NCBI RefSeq assembly: GCF_049671445.1
Contig: NZ_JBATUX010000098.1
Span: 1-64,000, forward strand
DNA length: 64,000 nucleotides
Direction of reading: 5' to 3'
Source of the DNA: Paenisporosarcina sp049671445
GTDB lineage: Bacteria; Bacillota; Bacilli; Bacillales_A; Planococcaceae
The translations under genes and the position numbers were made by a program. Shown in pieces: positions 26,617-35,399 of the stretch. Position 1 is the first letter of the stretch; every line of letters starts with the position of its first letter. The notes beneath the pieces were generated by a model. The model searched no databases, had not been told where the DNA came from, and saw nothing but the letters and a program-made list of their open reading frames with translations.

Positions 26617-26732
26617 TTGGTTATCATCCTTTGCGTTTTTGGCTACGTCCCTGTCTGAAAAAGTTACTGTTTCACTAGCAAGTTAACTTGGCCAATGAGA
26701 TAGCTTTGCGTGTTACTTTCGTTCGTGAATAA

Positions 26733-26826
26733 TTTATCGCTCAAATTGAAAGGTTTATCGCTCAATCTAGAGATTTATCAATCATTTTCAGGGGGTTATC
26801 GCTCATTCTGGAGATTTATCGCTCAA
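26733..26826. repeat. Five-unit degenerate tandem repeat, period 20-21 bp
   Basis: TTTATCGCTCA-type units begin at 26733, 26754, 26774, 26795 and 26815 (third and fourth degenerate). Unit spacing alternates 21 and 20 bases, two helical turns. It lies between msrAB and the nucleotidyltransferase gene. Confidence 0.8.
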
Positions 26827-26840
26827 ACACATCTCGCGTC

Positions 26841-27806
26841 CTAGTTAACTTCTTGAAACAAAGAGAGGAATTCGCTATAGCCTTCTGCTTCTAGCTGTTG
26901 TTTTGGAATGAATTTAAGTGCAGCTGAATTCATGCAATAACGAGCTTTATCTAGACCTGGTCCATCGTCAAAGACATGTCCGAGGTGCGAATCAGATGTT
27001 TTGGTCCGCACCTCAATTCGGCGCATACCTAAAGATGTATCGAGTTTTTCAGTAAGTTCACTGCGACGAAGTGGCTTCGTAAAACTTGGCCAACCACATC
27101 CTGCATCGTATTGGTCCAAGGTACTAAACAACGCTTCGCCTGAAATACGGTCGACATAAATCCCATCATCGTTATTGTTCCAATATTCGTTTTCATAAGG
27201 TTCTTCGGTACCGTTTTCTTTCATCACATAGTACTGAAGAGGGGTTAGTTCCTCTTTCAATTCGCTGTCACTTTTCGTGTTCTTCCAATGCTTACGGATA
27301 AAGGAAGCGCGACCCGACCCTTCCTTGTAGAGATTGTAATGAAACGGAACCTTTTTGTAGTATTGTTGATGCTTTTCCTCCGCTTGGTAAAAAGGTTGCG
27401 CAGAAATAATCTCAGTGACAATCGGCTTTGTAAACTGACCACTGTTTGCTAAAGCTTCTTTAGAAGATTCAGCAAGTTGTTTTTGTTCCTGGTCATGGAC
27501 AAAAATCGCCGTGCGATAAGCATCACCTCTGTCGTTAAATTGACCTGTCGTATCGGTTGGATCGATTTGTTGCCAATATAAATCCAGCAATTTGTTATAA
27601 GAGAAAACGAATGGATCGTATGTAATTTGGACGGCTTCATAATGTCCTGTTGTGTGTGTACGAACTTCTTCGTATGTGGGATTTACGGTGTGTCCACCTG
27701 TGTAACCTGAAACCACTTGATGAATGCCAGGTTGCTCATCAAACGGAGAGACCATACACCAAAAGCATCCACCTGCGAATGTGGCAAGTTTGAATTGTGT
27801 GGGCAT
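26841..27806 (-). CDS. msrAB: Bifunctional methionine sulfoxide reductase MsrA-MsrB
   Basis: A 321-residue fusion that repairs oxidised methionine. The N-terminal MsrA domain begins with TFAGGCFWC, with catalytic Cys14 and the second Cys at 17; HTTGHYEAVQITYDP is the MsrA core. A linker near residue 175 leads to the MsrB domain with SGEALFSTLDQYDAGCGWPSF, DSHLGHVFDDG and catalytic Cys291 in RYCMNSAAL. The zinc-binding CxxC pairs of some MsrBs are absent. The start at 27804-27806 has AAAGGAG 8 bases upstream; the frame extends further but would run into the upstream GNAT gene. It is probably co-transcribed with that gene. Confidence 0.93.
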   Translation of the reverse strand: MPTQFKLATFAGGCFWCMVSPFDEQPGIHQVVSGYTGGHTVNPTYEEVRTHTTGHYEAVQITYDPFVFSYNKLLDLYWQQIDPTDTTGQFNDRGDAYRTAIFVHDQEQKQLAESSKEALANSGQFTKPIVTEIISAQPFYQAEEKHQQYYKKVPFHYNLYKEGSGRASFIRKHWKNTKSDSELKEELTPLQYYVMKENGTEEPYENEYWNNNDDGIYVDRISGEALFSTLDQYDAGCGWPSFTKPLRRSELTEKLDTSLGMRRIEVRTKTSDSHLGHVFDDGPGLDKARYCMNSAALKFIPKQQLEAEGYSEFLSLFQEVN

Positions 27807-27834
27807 AACACTCGCTCCTTTCGACTGTACAAAT

Positions 27835-28548
27835 TCATTCTTGATTGATACGGTAAATCCCTTTTTTATCGCGCAATACGCAACCGTTTCTTTCAAAAAT
27901 GCGGAACATATGCACATTATTTTCATCTGTACTTCCAACGTAATATGTAGCATTCATGTTTTTTAGTAATCCGAGCGATAGTCGATGCAATATGGTGCCA
28001 AAGCCTTTACCACGCATTTCTGGAATGACACCAAAGTAAAATAATCGTCCTTCGTCAACTGTGCCATTTTCAATCACTGGAATACTAATCCCAATTGGTT
28101 GCCCATCTTTTTTGAAGATGTGGCAGTTAGAACGCCAATTATTTCCGAGCTCATTTTCAAGTGATTCCATGATTTGTTTCATGGTAAATAAATTATTTTT
28201 ATTCGCAGAGCCGCTTCTACACCTTTCGTAAAGCTTAGCAAAATCCGCATCATCCATATTGCTTTGCGAAAGTAATTCAATATCTATACCCGGTTCCCCT
28301 TTAAAGTCTGCATCTAACGAACAGGCATATTCCACAATGGATGATACTTTATGAAAGCCTTGGCCAAGTAACCACTGTTCATTTTTCTGATCCATCAAAA
28401 GGGACAGGTATTTGCACTGAGTTTTGTACCATTCGGATAGCAGTTTTGCGAACGCTTGCACATATCGCTCGTTTTCAACTTCGTTATGTTTAACCTGGTC
28501 GACTAGCCAGTACTCACCGTCTTTTTTAATCAAGCTATATAGTTCCAT
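27835..28548 (-). CDS. GNAT-family N-acetyltransferase
   Basis: A 237-residue protein with a C-terminal GNAT domain: acetyl-CoA-binding motif FGVIPEMRGKGFGTILHRL (about 172-190), then YYVGSTDENNVHMFRIFERNGC, typical of motif B. The N-terminal 100 residues form a second GNAT-like half (KYLSLLMDQKNEQWLLGQGF), a duplicated arrangement seen in several Bacillus acetyltransferases. The acceptor is unknown. It is followed by msrAB after 28 bases. The start ATG precedes LYSLIKKDGEYWLVD. Confidence 0.8.
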   Translation of the reverse strand: MELYSLIKKDGEYWLVDQVKHNEVENERYVQAFAKLLSEWYKTQCKYLSLLMDQKNEQWLLGQGFHKVSSIVEYACSLDADFKGEPGIDIELLSQSNMDDADFAKLYERCRSGSANKNNLFTMKQIMESLENELGNNWRSNCHIFKKDGQPIGISIPVIENGTVDEGRLFYFGVIPEMRGKGFGTILHRLSLGLLKNMNATYYVGSTDENNVHMFRIFERNGCVLRDKKGIYRINQE

Positions 28549-28691
28549 GTTGCGACCTCATTTCATGTACTTCCTTTATTTATCGACTAGTTTACTATTT
28601 AGTTAACATTTTACTTAATCAACAACCAACAATAAATAGAAAATACAGAAAATAATTAGCAATATTTATAGCTTTTATTTACATAGCTATG

Positions 28692-28742
28692 GTAAGGACT
28701 AAAATCCCCCGATAATAGAGCACCGAGGGTTACTAGTCCTTA
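28692..28742 (-). repeat. Imperfect inverted repeat near the iminopeptidase 3' end
   Basis: TAAGGACTA (28693-28701) pairs with TAGTCCTTA (28734-28742), with partial inner pairing of CCCCC and GAGGG. No clear T run follows, so a terminator role is only possible. Confidence 0.4.
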
Positions 28743-28759
28743 TATAGGGGGTGTTACCT

Positions 28760-29632
28760 TCAAATATTATGACTGTTTAAAAACTCCCGAACTCTATCTG
28801 CATATGCTTGAGGTTCCTCAACCCCAGGCATATGTGAACTGTTCTTGAATACATGAAACTCAGATCCTGGAACAAGGCTCGCGTAGTATTCGGTCGTTCT
28901 AGGCGTTGCTTCATCAAAATGTCCGCATGTAAAAAGACTAGGGATGGCGATTTCGTTTAATCGATCCGTCACATCAAAATCTTGTAAAGTACCAGTGACA
29001 GTAAACTCAGACGCTCCCCACATAAACCCATAAATGGCTTTGTTGGATTTTTTCATATTGTCCAGTAGTTCTTGTGGCCAAGGAAGTAAGCGGCACACGT
29101 GACGTTCATAAAATTGAATCATGGCTTGGTGGTACTCGTCCGAATCAGTTGTCTTGTCTCGTTCACAACGTTCAATAATATCCTGTGACTCTTGCGGTAA
29201 ATCCTTCAAATATTCTCTTTGATCCCGCTCCCACATTCGTGAGCTTAAGCATGGACTAGAAAACGTTACACTTTTGACACCTGTTGGTCGTTCAAGAAGG
29301 TATGCGGCTGCAAGCATTGTGCCCCATGAATGTCCGAGAATATGTACTTCCTCTAAACCTAATGCCTCTCTTACTTGCGCCAATTCCTCGACGTATCGTT
29401 CAACGGTCCACAATGATAAATCTTCAGGACGATCTGAATTCCCACATCCAAGTTGGTCATAGTGAATTACCGGTCGGTCGTCTCCCAGCATTCTAAGTGG
29501 ATCCGATTCCCTGCTCATCCCACCTGGTCCACCATGCAACACTAACAGCGGAGTACCAGGACCATCCCCCGTCTTTCGATAATAAACATTTCCTCCTGTT
29601 ACCGAAATAAAACCGTCTGTAACTTGCTTCAT
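28760..29632 (-). CDS. pip: Proline iminopeptidase-family alpha/beta hydrolase
   Basis: A 290-residue alpha/beta hydrolase of peptidase family S33. LLVLHGGPGGMS supplies the HGGP oxyanion motif, and Ser102 in GHSWGT is the nucleophile, with Asp in CGHFDEATP and His in SSHMPGVEEP completing the triad. IHYDQLGCGNSD is a signature of proline iminopeptidases, which remove N-terminal proline from peptides. The cap domain is helical. The start at 29630-29632 is preceded by AAAGGTG; an upstream in-frame ATG has no usable site. The enzyme is cytoplasmic, with no signal peptide. Confidence 0.85.
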   Translation of the reverse strand: MKQVTDGFISVTGGNVYYRKTGDGPGTPLLVLHGGPGGMSRESDPLRMLGDDRPVIHYDQLGCGNSDRPEDLSLWTVERYVEELAQVREALGLEEVHILGHSWGTMLAAAYLLERPTGVKSVTFSSPCLSSRMWERDQREYLKDLPQESQDIIERCERDKTTDSDEYHQAMIQFYERHVCRLLPWPQELLDNMKKSNKAIYGFMWGASEFTVTGTLQDFDVTDRLNEIAIPSLFTCGHFDEATPRTTEYYASLVPGSEFHVFKNSSHMPGVEEPQAYADRVREFLNSHNI

Positions 29633-29760
29633 GTAATCGTCACCTTTCTTTCTCAACATTTCTTTTAATAGGCACTCACTATTTTCTCTTCCTTGTTAAA
29701 GGTTCAACACATTCTCAGAATATCCTGCTGACAAAGATTTACATTACCTTCTGAAACATG

Positions 29761-29798
29761 CAAAAAGGGCTCAACCACAAATTTGCGAGGTTGAACCC
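29761..29798 (-). terminator. Terminator of the MFS operon
   Basis: GGGCTCAACC (29767-29776) pairs with GGTTGAACCC (29789-29798). Read on the minus strand it ends in TTTTTG. Confidence 0.85.
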
Positions 29799-29836
29799 AA
29801 TCGTTACATTGCCTATGGTCGTTAAAGATTCTATGG

Positions 29837-31090
29837 CTATTGATCATTTATTTTCAACGTTTCAGTCATTCGAATACTTGAAACAATTCCTGCAATGAAG
29901 GGTAATAAGGCTACTAATCCAATTGCCCACCTAACACCTAGCAAATCTGCAATGATACCCGCAAGTAAAGCTCCAAATGCATAACCACTGTCTCTCCAAA
30001 AACGGTATACTCCCATTGAAGAAGCACGCCAATGAGGTGCTGCCACATCACTAATAGCTGCTTGTAAGGTTGGATAAACCATTGCCGTACCCAAACCGAG
30101 CACAATAGCCCCTAACATCCATAATGAAAAACTATGGACAAATAGAATAAACCAAAGAGCAAATGCTTGTGTCCACATTCCATAGGTAATTAATTTTTTC
30201 CTGCCGATTTTATCACTTAATACTCCCGTGAACAACTGAAAGAATCCCCATGCAGCAGGATATAAGGCTACAATTGTACCAATTTGACTAATGCTTAAAC
30301 CTACTGTTGTAAAAAATATGGGAAAGAGTCCCCAGGCCATTCCATCTTTTAAGTTCGTCGATAAACCTGAAAAACTTATGCTGGAAAGGTTTTTATCTTT
30401 CCAAGTTGTTAAGGTAAATATTTCTTTAGAGGAAAGGTTATTTATGTTCTTCTTATTGTTGGCATTGTTTTGGATTTGAACCTTTAAATGCTCACCGGTA
30501 TCTTTTACGATTAATGATAATAAAATTCCGATAATGACGATTCCAATTCCCAAATAGAAAGGTTCAGGTCTCAATGTATAGGAAGTAGCAATATAACCTG
30601 AAACGATAGCCATTACGGCCACACCAGAATATCCCGCGAATTCATTTAAACCGATTGCTGTTCCTCTTTGATTTGCTTTGGAAATATCAATCTTCATATT
30701 AACCGTCATCGACCAAGTCAATCCTTGGTTAATACCCAATAAAATATTCGCAAAAACGATTACCCACCACGCTTGTGCAAAAATAATAAGGATAGGTACG
30801 AATAAGCCGATTATCCAACCAATTACGAGAACCCTTTTTCGTCCAAACCGATCTGAAATTTGTCCTGCAAAATAATTGACAATTGCCTTAGAGAAACCAA
30901 AGCTAATAATAAATGAAAGTGCAGCGCTTGTTGAGGCTAATCCAAACTGTTCTTCACCTAATATAGGTAATACAGTTCGTTCAATTCCTACCATTGAACC
31001 AACAAAGAAGTTGGTAAGAACGAGCAAAAGGAATGGAAAAAGATTTTCCTTTATACCGATTTTTGGTTGTATCACGATTTCATCTCCCAT
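29837..31090 (-). CDS. MFS transporter
   Basis: A 417-residue major facilitator permease with 12 predicted spans in two halves around a hydrophilic, Asn/Lys-rich central loop (about 205-235). The loop 2-3 signature GQISDRFGRKRVLV and its counterpart GVLSDKIGRKKLIT in the second half are both intact. The substrate is unknown. It is the last gene of a minus-strand group with an SRPBCC protein and a TauE/SafE permease. The ATG overlaps the stop of a short upstream frame (TAATG) and has no upstream ribosome binding site; a GTG at codon 6 with GGAG before it is an alternative start. Confidence 0.85.
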   Translation of the reverse strand: MGDEIVIQPKIGIKENLFPFLLLVLTNFFVGSMVGIERTVLPILGEEQFGLASTSAALSFIISFGFSKAIVNYFAGQISDRFGRKRVLVIGWIIGLFVPILIIFAQAWWVIVFANILLGINQGLTWSMTVNMKIDISKANQRGTAIGLNEFAGYSGVAVMAIVSGYIATSYTLRPEPFYLGIGIVIIGILLSLIVKDTGEHLKVQIQNNANNKKNINNLSSKEIFTLTTWKDKNLSSISFSGLSTNLKDGMAWGLFPIFFTTVGLSISQIGTIVALYPAAWGFFQLFTGVLSDKIGRKKLITYGMWTQAFALWFILFVHSFSLWMLGAIVLGLGTAMVYPTLQAAISDVAAPHWRASSMGVYRFWRDSGYAFGALLAGIIADLLGVRWAIGLVALLPFIAGIVSSIRMTETLKINDQ

Positions 31091-31227
31091 TAAGAAGGTC
31101 TGTAAAAATCAGAAAGATTCTCCTGAATACATACATTGCCGCTAAAATAATACACTTGGCTCTGAACATTTCCATGCAATATCGAGCAATGGGTTATATT
31201 CCGATTCTCTATTATTGATTTAATCAT
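31090..31227 (-). CDS. Possible 45-codon linker ORF between TauE and MFS genes
   Basis: A short frame whose ATG overlaps the TauE stop (ATGA) and whose TAA overlaps the MFS ATG (TAATG), with GAGGG six bases before its start. Such double overlap suggests translational coupling down the operon. The product (MIKSIIENRN start) has no recognisable motif, and the frame also continues upstream inside tauE, so it could be chance. Listed because it fills the whole intergenic gap and would explain how the MFS gene is translated without its own site. Confidence 0.3.
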   Translation of the reverse strand: MIKSIIENRNITHCSILHGNVQSQVYYFSGNVCIQENLSDFYRPS

Positions 31228-31940
31228 TTCCAACCCTCGATTAACATATAAATGCCTGTAAATAACAAGATGATATATGTGAATACCCGAAAGAAATTCT
31301 GGTTGATCACTTTGAATAAAAGTTGACCTAAAAACAAACCTATAAATACCACAGGTAAAGCAAACAAACTTGAATGCCAAATGGTTTTATTCGTTCCCGT
31401 AAAGATTACTTGAATGATTAAACTCATTAAATAGATGAATAAATAAAAGGCTAGAGTAGTACCTCGCAACTTTGCTTTTTTAGTATCGGTTCCTGAAAAA
31501 TAAAGCAATAAAGGCGGTCCAGGCATGCCAATACTACTTGTCAACATACCTGATAGTCCACCAACTGTTATGTCTTTTTCTTTTGTTTGAGTGATACGGA
31601 ACTTTAGTATTAACAAAAGAGTTAAACCTAATATGATAAGGCTAATTCCCAACATCAAATTCTTTAAATCCAAAACTAAAAAAACCATAATACCTATTGG
31701 TAATCCAGCAATACTCCCTATAATAAATCGTTTTAAAATCCCATAGTCTATATCTTCTTTAATTTTGGTAAGTAAGGCCATAGAGATAAATAGAGATAAA
31801 ATTAAATTGATTTGGATCGCTTCCATCGGTTTAAATAAAAGAAGAAGGAATGGTGTTGCTAAAATCGAAAAACCAAACCCTGTACTCGTTTGAAGGATTG
31901 AAGCAACTAATATAATAAATATAAATATAAAAATTTCCAT
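31224..31940 (-). CDS. TauE/SafE-family sulfite exporter-like permease
   Basis: A 238-residue membrane protein of the TauE/SafE (DUF81) family. The first hydrophobic repeat contains STGFGFSILATPFLLLLF and the second GLSGMLTSSIGMPGPPLLLYF, the duplicated motif of this family. About eight spans are visible. Members export sulfite or organic anions, but the substrate cannot be predicted. It starts 12 bases after the SRPBCC gene and is followed, possibly through a tiny coupled frame, by an MFS permease, so all are likely one operon. Confidence 0.83.
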   Translation of the reverse strand: MEIFIFIFIILVASILQTSTGFGFSILATPFLLLLFKPMEAIQINLILSLFISMALLTKIKEDIDYGILKRFIIGSIAGLPIGIMVFLVLDLKNLMLGISLIILGLTLLLILKFRITQTKEKDITVGGLSGMLTSSIGMPGPPLLLYFSGTDTKKAKLRGTTLAFYLFIYLMSLIIQVIFTGTNKTIWHSSLFALPVVFIGLFLGQLLFKVINQNFFRVFTYIILLFTGIYMLIEGWK

Positions 31941-31952
31941 GAAAACACCTTC

Positions 31953-32387
31953 TTACTTTTGCTCAATAAACTCTTTAAGTTTATTAAGATGATCTCCATC
32001 TTCCTTTTTGATGAATGCTGTCACAAAAGGTTTCAGCAAGGTATTCTTGAAACCTTTTGTGCGAATGAACCCTTCAAAATTAACTAATGTTCCACTATCC
32101 TGTGGATGAAAGGAATAGTGATATTCAATAAAAATACCATTATTCTCACTTGTCACTGAATATTTTTGGTTAGCAACGTATTCTGTAAAAACTAATATCG
32201 ATTCTATCGTTCTTCCTCTAACTTCTCTTACTTCTTTTACTTTTGTTCCCTTTTGAACCGGTCCTTCCGTTAACATTTCAATTCCTACTACATTATCCAT
32301 GATGAATACAGAATTGTTGAAATCAGATGCTGCCTTAAATACTGTTTCAACAGATGCGTCGATATAAACTTCTTTAATAAAAGCCAT
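31953..32387 (-). CDS. SRPBCC-family protein heading the TauE-MFS operon
   Basis: A 144-residue helix-grip domain protein. It has the typical opening KEVYIDASVETVFKAASDF, a middle section of alternating strands (VKEVREVRGRTIESILVF), and a final long helix LKEFIEQK. Members bind hydrophobic small molecules or act as aromatic-ring cyclase-like folds. It is the first gene of a minus-strand operon with two transporters, so a role in handling the transported compound is conceivable but unproven. Confidence 0.75.
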   Translation of the reverse strand: MAFIKEVYIDASVETVFKAASDFNNSVFIMDNVVGIEMLTEGPVQKGTKVKEVREVRGRTIESILVFTEYVANQKYSVTSENNGIFIEYHYSFHPQDSGTLVNFEGFIRTKGFKNTLLKPFVTAFIKKEDGDHLNKLKEFIEQK

Positions 32388-32556
32388 TATATTTCCTCTC
32401 CTTTTTCAATTTGGATTGGCGTTTAGATATCCGTTTGATTTACCTCATTTCCCGATTAATTTGTGTAGTCCGAAAAATTTCAATCAAAGGAAGTCAAATA
32501 ATTCTCACAATCAATAACATACCATAGTGATCGAATATACACTTGACGATTCTTGC

Positions 32557-32586
32557 TAAAAAAGCAATGAGGTATACCTCATTGCT
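32557..32586 (-). terminator. Terminator of the MATE gene
   Basis: A 24-base perfect palindrome (AGCAATGAGGTA and its complement, 32563-32586), followed on the minus strand by six T. Confidence 0.85.
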
Positions 32587-32635
32587 CGGATAATAAGATA
32601 TAAGAAAATTCTAATCCATTTAAGATTAGTTAAAC

Positions 32636-34021
32636 CTAAGACGTAACTTTATCATCTGATTCTTCTGGATGTACGAGGGCGTATTTTTCCCAAGCTCTAC
32701 TCTTCCAACGAAAATACATAATGGTAGCTCGAGTCCATTCATCGACAGCAATGGCTATCCATATTCCCGGGAGTCCCATATTTAAATAAAATACTAAAAA
32801 GTATCCTAAAGGTAGGCTCATTAAAACCATTGAAAATACCCCAATCATGACAGGGAACTTTGCATCCCCAGCTGCACGTAAGGAATTAATAATGACGATA
32901 TTCATCGTCCGTCCCGTTTCTAAAAATATACTAAGTAAGAGAACGGATGACGCTATCTTAATTACCTCTGGGTTATCAGTGAACAAGCCGATTAGCTGAT
33001 TTCGGAAGACAATCACCAGAAACACGGCGCTTAATGTGAAAATTAGTGCAAATTTTAAACTTTTCCATAATCGGGTGTAAGCCTCATCTTGTTCATTAGC
33101 CCCAACTAATCGTCCGACAATAATCGCCGTCCCCATTCCAATTGCTATCGCAAATAAAAATGTGAACATCGAAATGTTTGTTGCATACTGTCTTGCAGCC
33201 AAAGCTTCCGCTCCCAAATATGTTGCATAATATAAGAAAACAATCTGACACGCCTGATACATCACTTGCTCAAAAGCAGCTGGAATACCAATGTGTAGGA
33301 TTTTTCCTATATATTCTTTAGAAAGCTTTAAATAGTAATTGAATTTTATGCGGTATTCAACCACTTGATAAAATAGCCAGAAGAAAACCAGTAACGCAAT
33401 AAATCGGCTGACAATGGAAGATATCGCTGCACCTTGCACGCCCATTTCAGGGAATCCAAACTTCCCAAAAATCAGCACATAGTTTCCGATTACATGAATA
33501 ATATTCATCCCTAACGAAACGTACATTGTTTGCTTTGTCCAGCCATGCACACGAATAATAGCGGCTAATGAGTTAATGAGGGCTTGAAGGAAAATTGCTC
33601 CGCCGACAATTGATAAATATTGTTCAGCGTACGCGAGTACGTCCCCTTGTAAATTCATTGCTGCCATCATGCTACGGGCGAATATAAAATAGCCTGCACT
33701 CATCAGTAAGCCAACAGCTAAATTTAACGTCACCGCAGTCGCCGATATTTTAGAGGCTTCGATATACCGCTTAGAGCCCAAATACTGAGAAACAACAATA
33801 GCCGCTCCAGTTCCAACAACTTCAAGGACCAAAATTGCGATATGTATATACTGATTCGCTGCCCCAACGCCAGACACAGCATCATCCGAAAGTGCACTCA
33901 GCATAAACGTATCGACAATCCCCATTAACATAAATAAAAATACTTCTAAAAAAATTGGCCACGTTAAGCTGAATAATTTCAACTTCTCTTTCGGACCAGA
34001 ATTCGCATTCAATGAAGCCAT
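32636..34021 (-). CDS. MATE-family multidrug efflux transporter
   Basis: A 461-residue MATE (MatE/NorM-like) antiporter with two homologous halves of six spans. The first half has WPIFLEVFLFMLMGIVDTFMLS and the typical ALSDDAVSGVGAANQY loop. The second has HIGIPAAFEQVMYQ, followed by AARQYATNISMFTFLFAIAIGMGTAIIVGRLVGA. Such proteins expel cationic drugs with Na+ or H+. It is monocistronic, divergent from the gene at 34209, with a strong terminator. Substrate unknown. Confidence 0.9.
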   Translation of the reverse strand: MASLNANSGPKEKLKLFSLTWPIFLEVFLFMLMGIVDTFMLSALSDDAVSGVGAANQYIHIAILVLEVVGTGAAIVVSQYLGSKRYIEASKISATAVTLNLAVGLLMSAGYFIFARSMMAAMNLQGDVLAYAEQYLSIVGGAIFLQALINSLAAIIRVHGWTKQTMYVSLGMNIIHVIGNYVLIFGKFGFPEMGVQGAAISSIVSRFIALLVFFWLFYQVVEYRIKFNYYLKLSKEYIGKILHIGIPAAFEQVMYQACQIVFLYYATYLGAEALAARQYATNISMFTFLFAIAIGMGTAIIVGRLVGANEQDEAYTRLWKSLKFALIFTLSAVFLVIVFRNQLIGLFTDNPEVIKIASSVLLLSIFLETGRTMNIVIINSLRAAGDAKFPVMIGVFSMVLMSLPLGYFLVFYLNMGLPGIWIAIAVDEWTRATIMYFRWKSRAWEKYALVHPEESDDKVTS

Positions 34022-34208
34022 TTAAAAACCTTCTTCCCGAGATAAACAATTAAGTTATCTTACCAAGTAACAGTAAAAAATGCTATCCCGGGGATGATGT
34101 CTGTGAATTACCTATAATTTTTGCGTCGTAAGGACTTCTAATGAACCAAGTTAAAATGAAAGAATGGCATAGCATATAAAGAGTTCTATTTTATTAGGAG
34201 GTATGTGG

Positions 34209-34700
34209 ATGGTTAATTTTCAAGCTTTTCGTGGTACGGTCACCATGATTAGTGATTTCATGATAGGAGCTAATGGGGAAAGCGAAGGTTGTTATACCTT
34301 AATGTCCGTAGATAACGGGATGGGGGATTCGGTAAATTTCGTGGTATCACCTAGCACTTACTTTGTGGACCAGGAAATGGTGGCTATAGGGGATCAGGTA
34401 TCTGGATATTATGATGGAAATGCCCCGGTCCCCCTCATTTACCCACCTCAGTATCGTGCACTCGTTATGGTAAAAGACAGCCCCTACCAAAACGTGAAAG
34501 TAGATTATTTCGATAGTCAATTAGTGAGTAGCGATGGCCAATTAAAGTTGAATCTTTCACCATTTACGCCTATCTTATTGACAAATGGGCAAGCTTTTAC
34601 ACGCAATCCGGCAAATCGAAATCTAATTGTGATCTATGGCCCAACCACAAGAAGTATTCCTGCCCAAACGACACCCTATAAAATAGTGGTTTGGTGTTAG
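34209..34700 (+). CDS. Conserved hypothetical protein (parent family of the 56358 pseudogene)
   Basis: A 163-residue soluble, beta-rich protein without signal peptide. It has an N-terminal GTVTMISDF strand, a central VNFVVSPSTYFVDQEMVAIGDQVSGYYDGNAP (about 40-75), and a highly characteristic end with NLIVIYGPTTRSIPAQTTPYKIVV. I recognise it only as a Bacillales conserved hypothetical protein; the even beta pattern suggests a small OB- or coat-like barrel. AGGAGG at 34196-34201 lies 7 bases before the ATG at 34209; the ATG at 34203 is too close. A decayed relative lies in the rlmH-linked cassette at 56358-56550. Confidence 0.7.
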   Translation: MVNFQAFRGTVTMISDFMIGANGESEGCYTLMSVDNGMGDSVNFVVSPSTYFVDQEMVAIGDQVSGYYDGNAPVPLIYPPQYRALVMVKDSPYQNVKVDYFDSQLVSSDGQLKLNLSPFTPILLTNGQAFTRNPANRNLIVIYGPTTRSIPAQTTPYKIVVWC

Positions 34701-34832
34701 GACTTCTTTTTTGAATACGAGGAAGGCCATAAACAGAATCAAGAAAATAACAGAGCCAAAATAGATATCCTCGCTAAATGATAGAAAGAAACGTTACCAT
34801 AAATATGCACCTAAATTATTTTTAAAAAAGAA

Positions 34833-34868
34833 AGCCAGACTTCTGCAATTGAAGTCTGGCTCTTTAAA
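34833..34868 (+). terminator. Terminator-like hairpin downstream of the 34209 gene
   Basis: AGCCAGACTTC (34833-34843) pairs perfectly with GAAGTCTGGCT (34851-34861), followed by a weak T tract. Confidence 0.6.
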
Positions 34869-35399
34869 GTGAGGAAATCAGTTTATTTCTATTGCCTTAT
34901 TTTTGATAAAGAATTGACCTTAAAAATGTGAATGCCAGAAGTACTGTAAGCCAACGATCCCAAATGCAGCTACTTTTTTTATCCTTTCTTAAAAGTAATA
35001 AGAAAAGTTAGAGACACTTCAAAAAAACTGGATTCTTTGAAGCTTAAAGCAGGTACTGGTATGTAGCGTTTTCATTATCTATTATTAATTATTGCTTAAA
35101 CTATTAACGAAATTTTAAGTCTTTTGCTGGATATTTTAATCAAGGAGCATCAATATCTCTGCTCATATATGTGACAACACTATAAGACTATTAGATAAAT
35201 ACAATGAATAACAGTGAAAGTAAGTTATAATGAATCATATTTAAGATTTAAAGTTTTTCCTTAAATATGATTTTATTGTTCAAGATCATCTTAAATAGGT
35301 TTAGTAAACTTTAAGTACTATTATTAGCGGAATTTGATAGGCCAATAAACTGTGAAAAGAATATTCTAATTTACGAGGATAAAAAGGAATGAAAAATAT
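34869..35399. other. Long AT-rich gap without supported gene
   Basis: About 530 bases. A short minus-strand open stretch (about 34920-34985) encodes a peptide ending GLQYFWHSHF but has no start codon. A four-codon frame (ATG at 35389) overlaps the next gene's ATG. I call neither as a gene. Confidence 0.5.

Noticed and set aside
26733..26826. CRISPR array
   Set aside because: Units are about 20 bases with no unique spacers of constant length between identical repeats and no cas genes nearby. It is a plain degenerate tandem repeat.
34920..34985. Short minus-strand peptide ending in GLQYFWHSHF
   Set aside because: Protein-like text, but no start codon and only about 20 codons. It cannot be supported as a gene.
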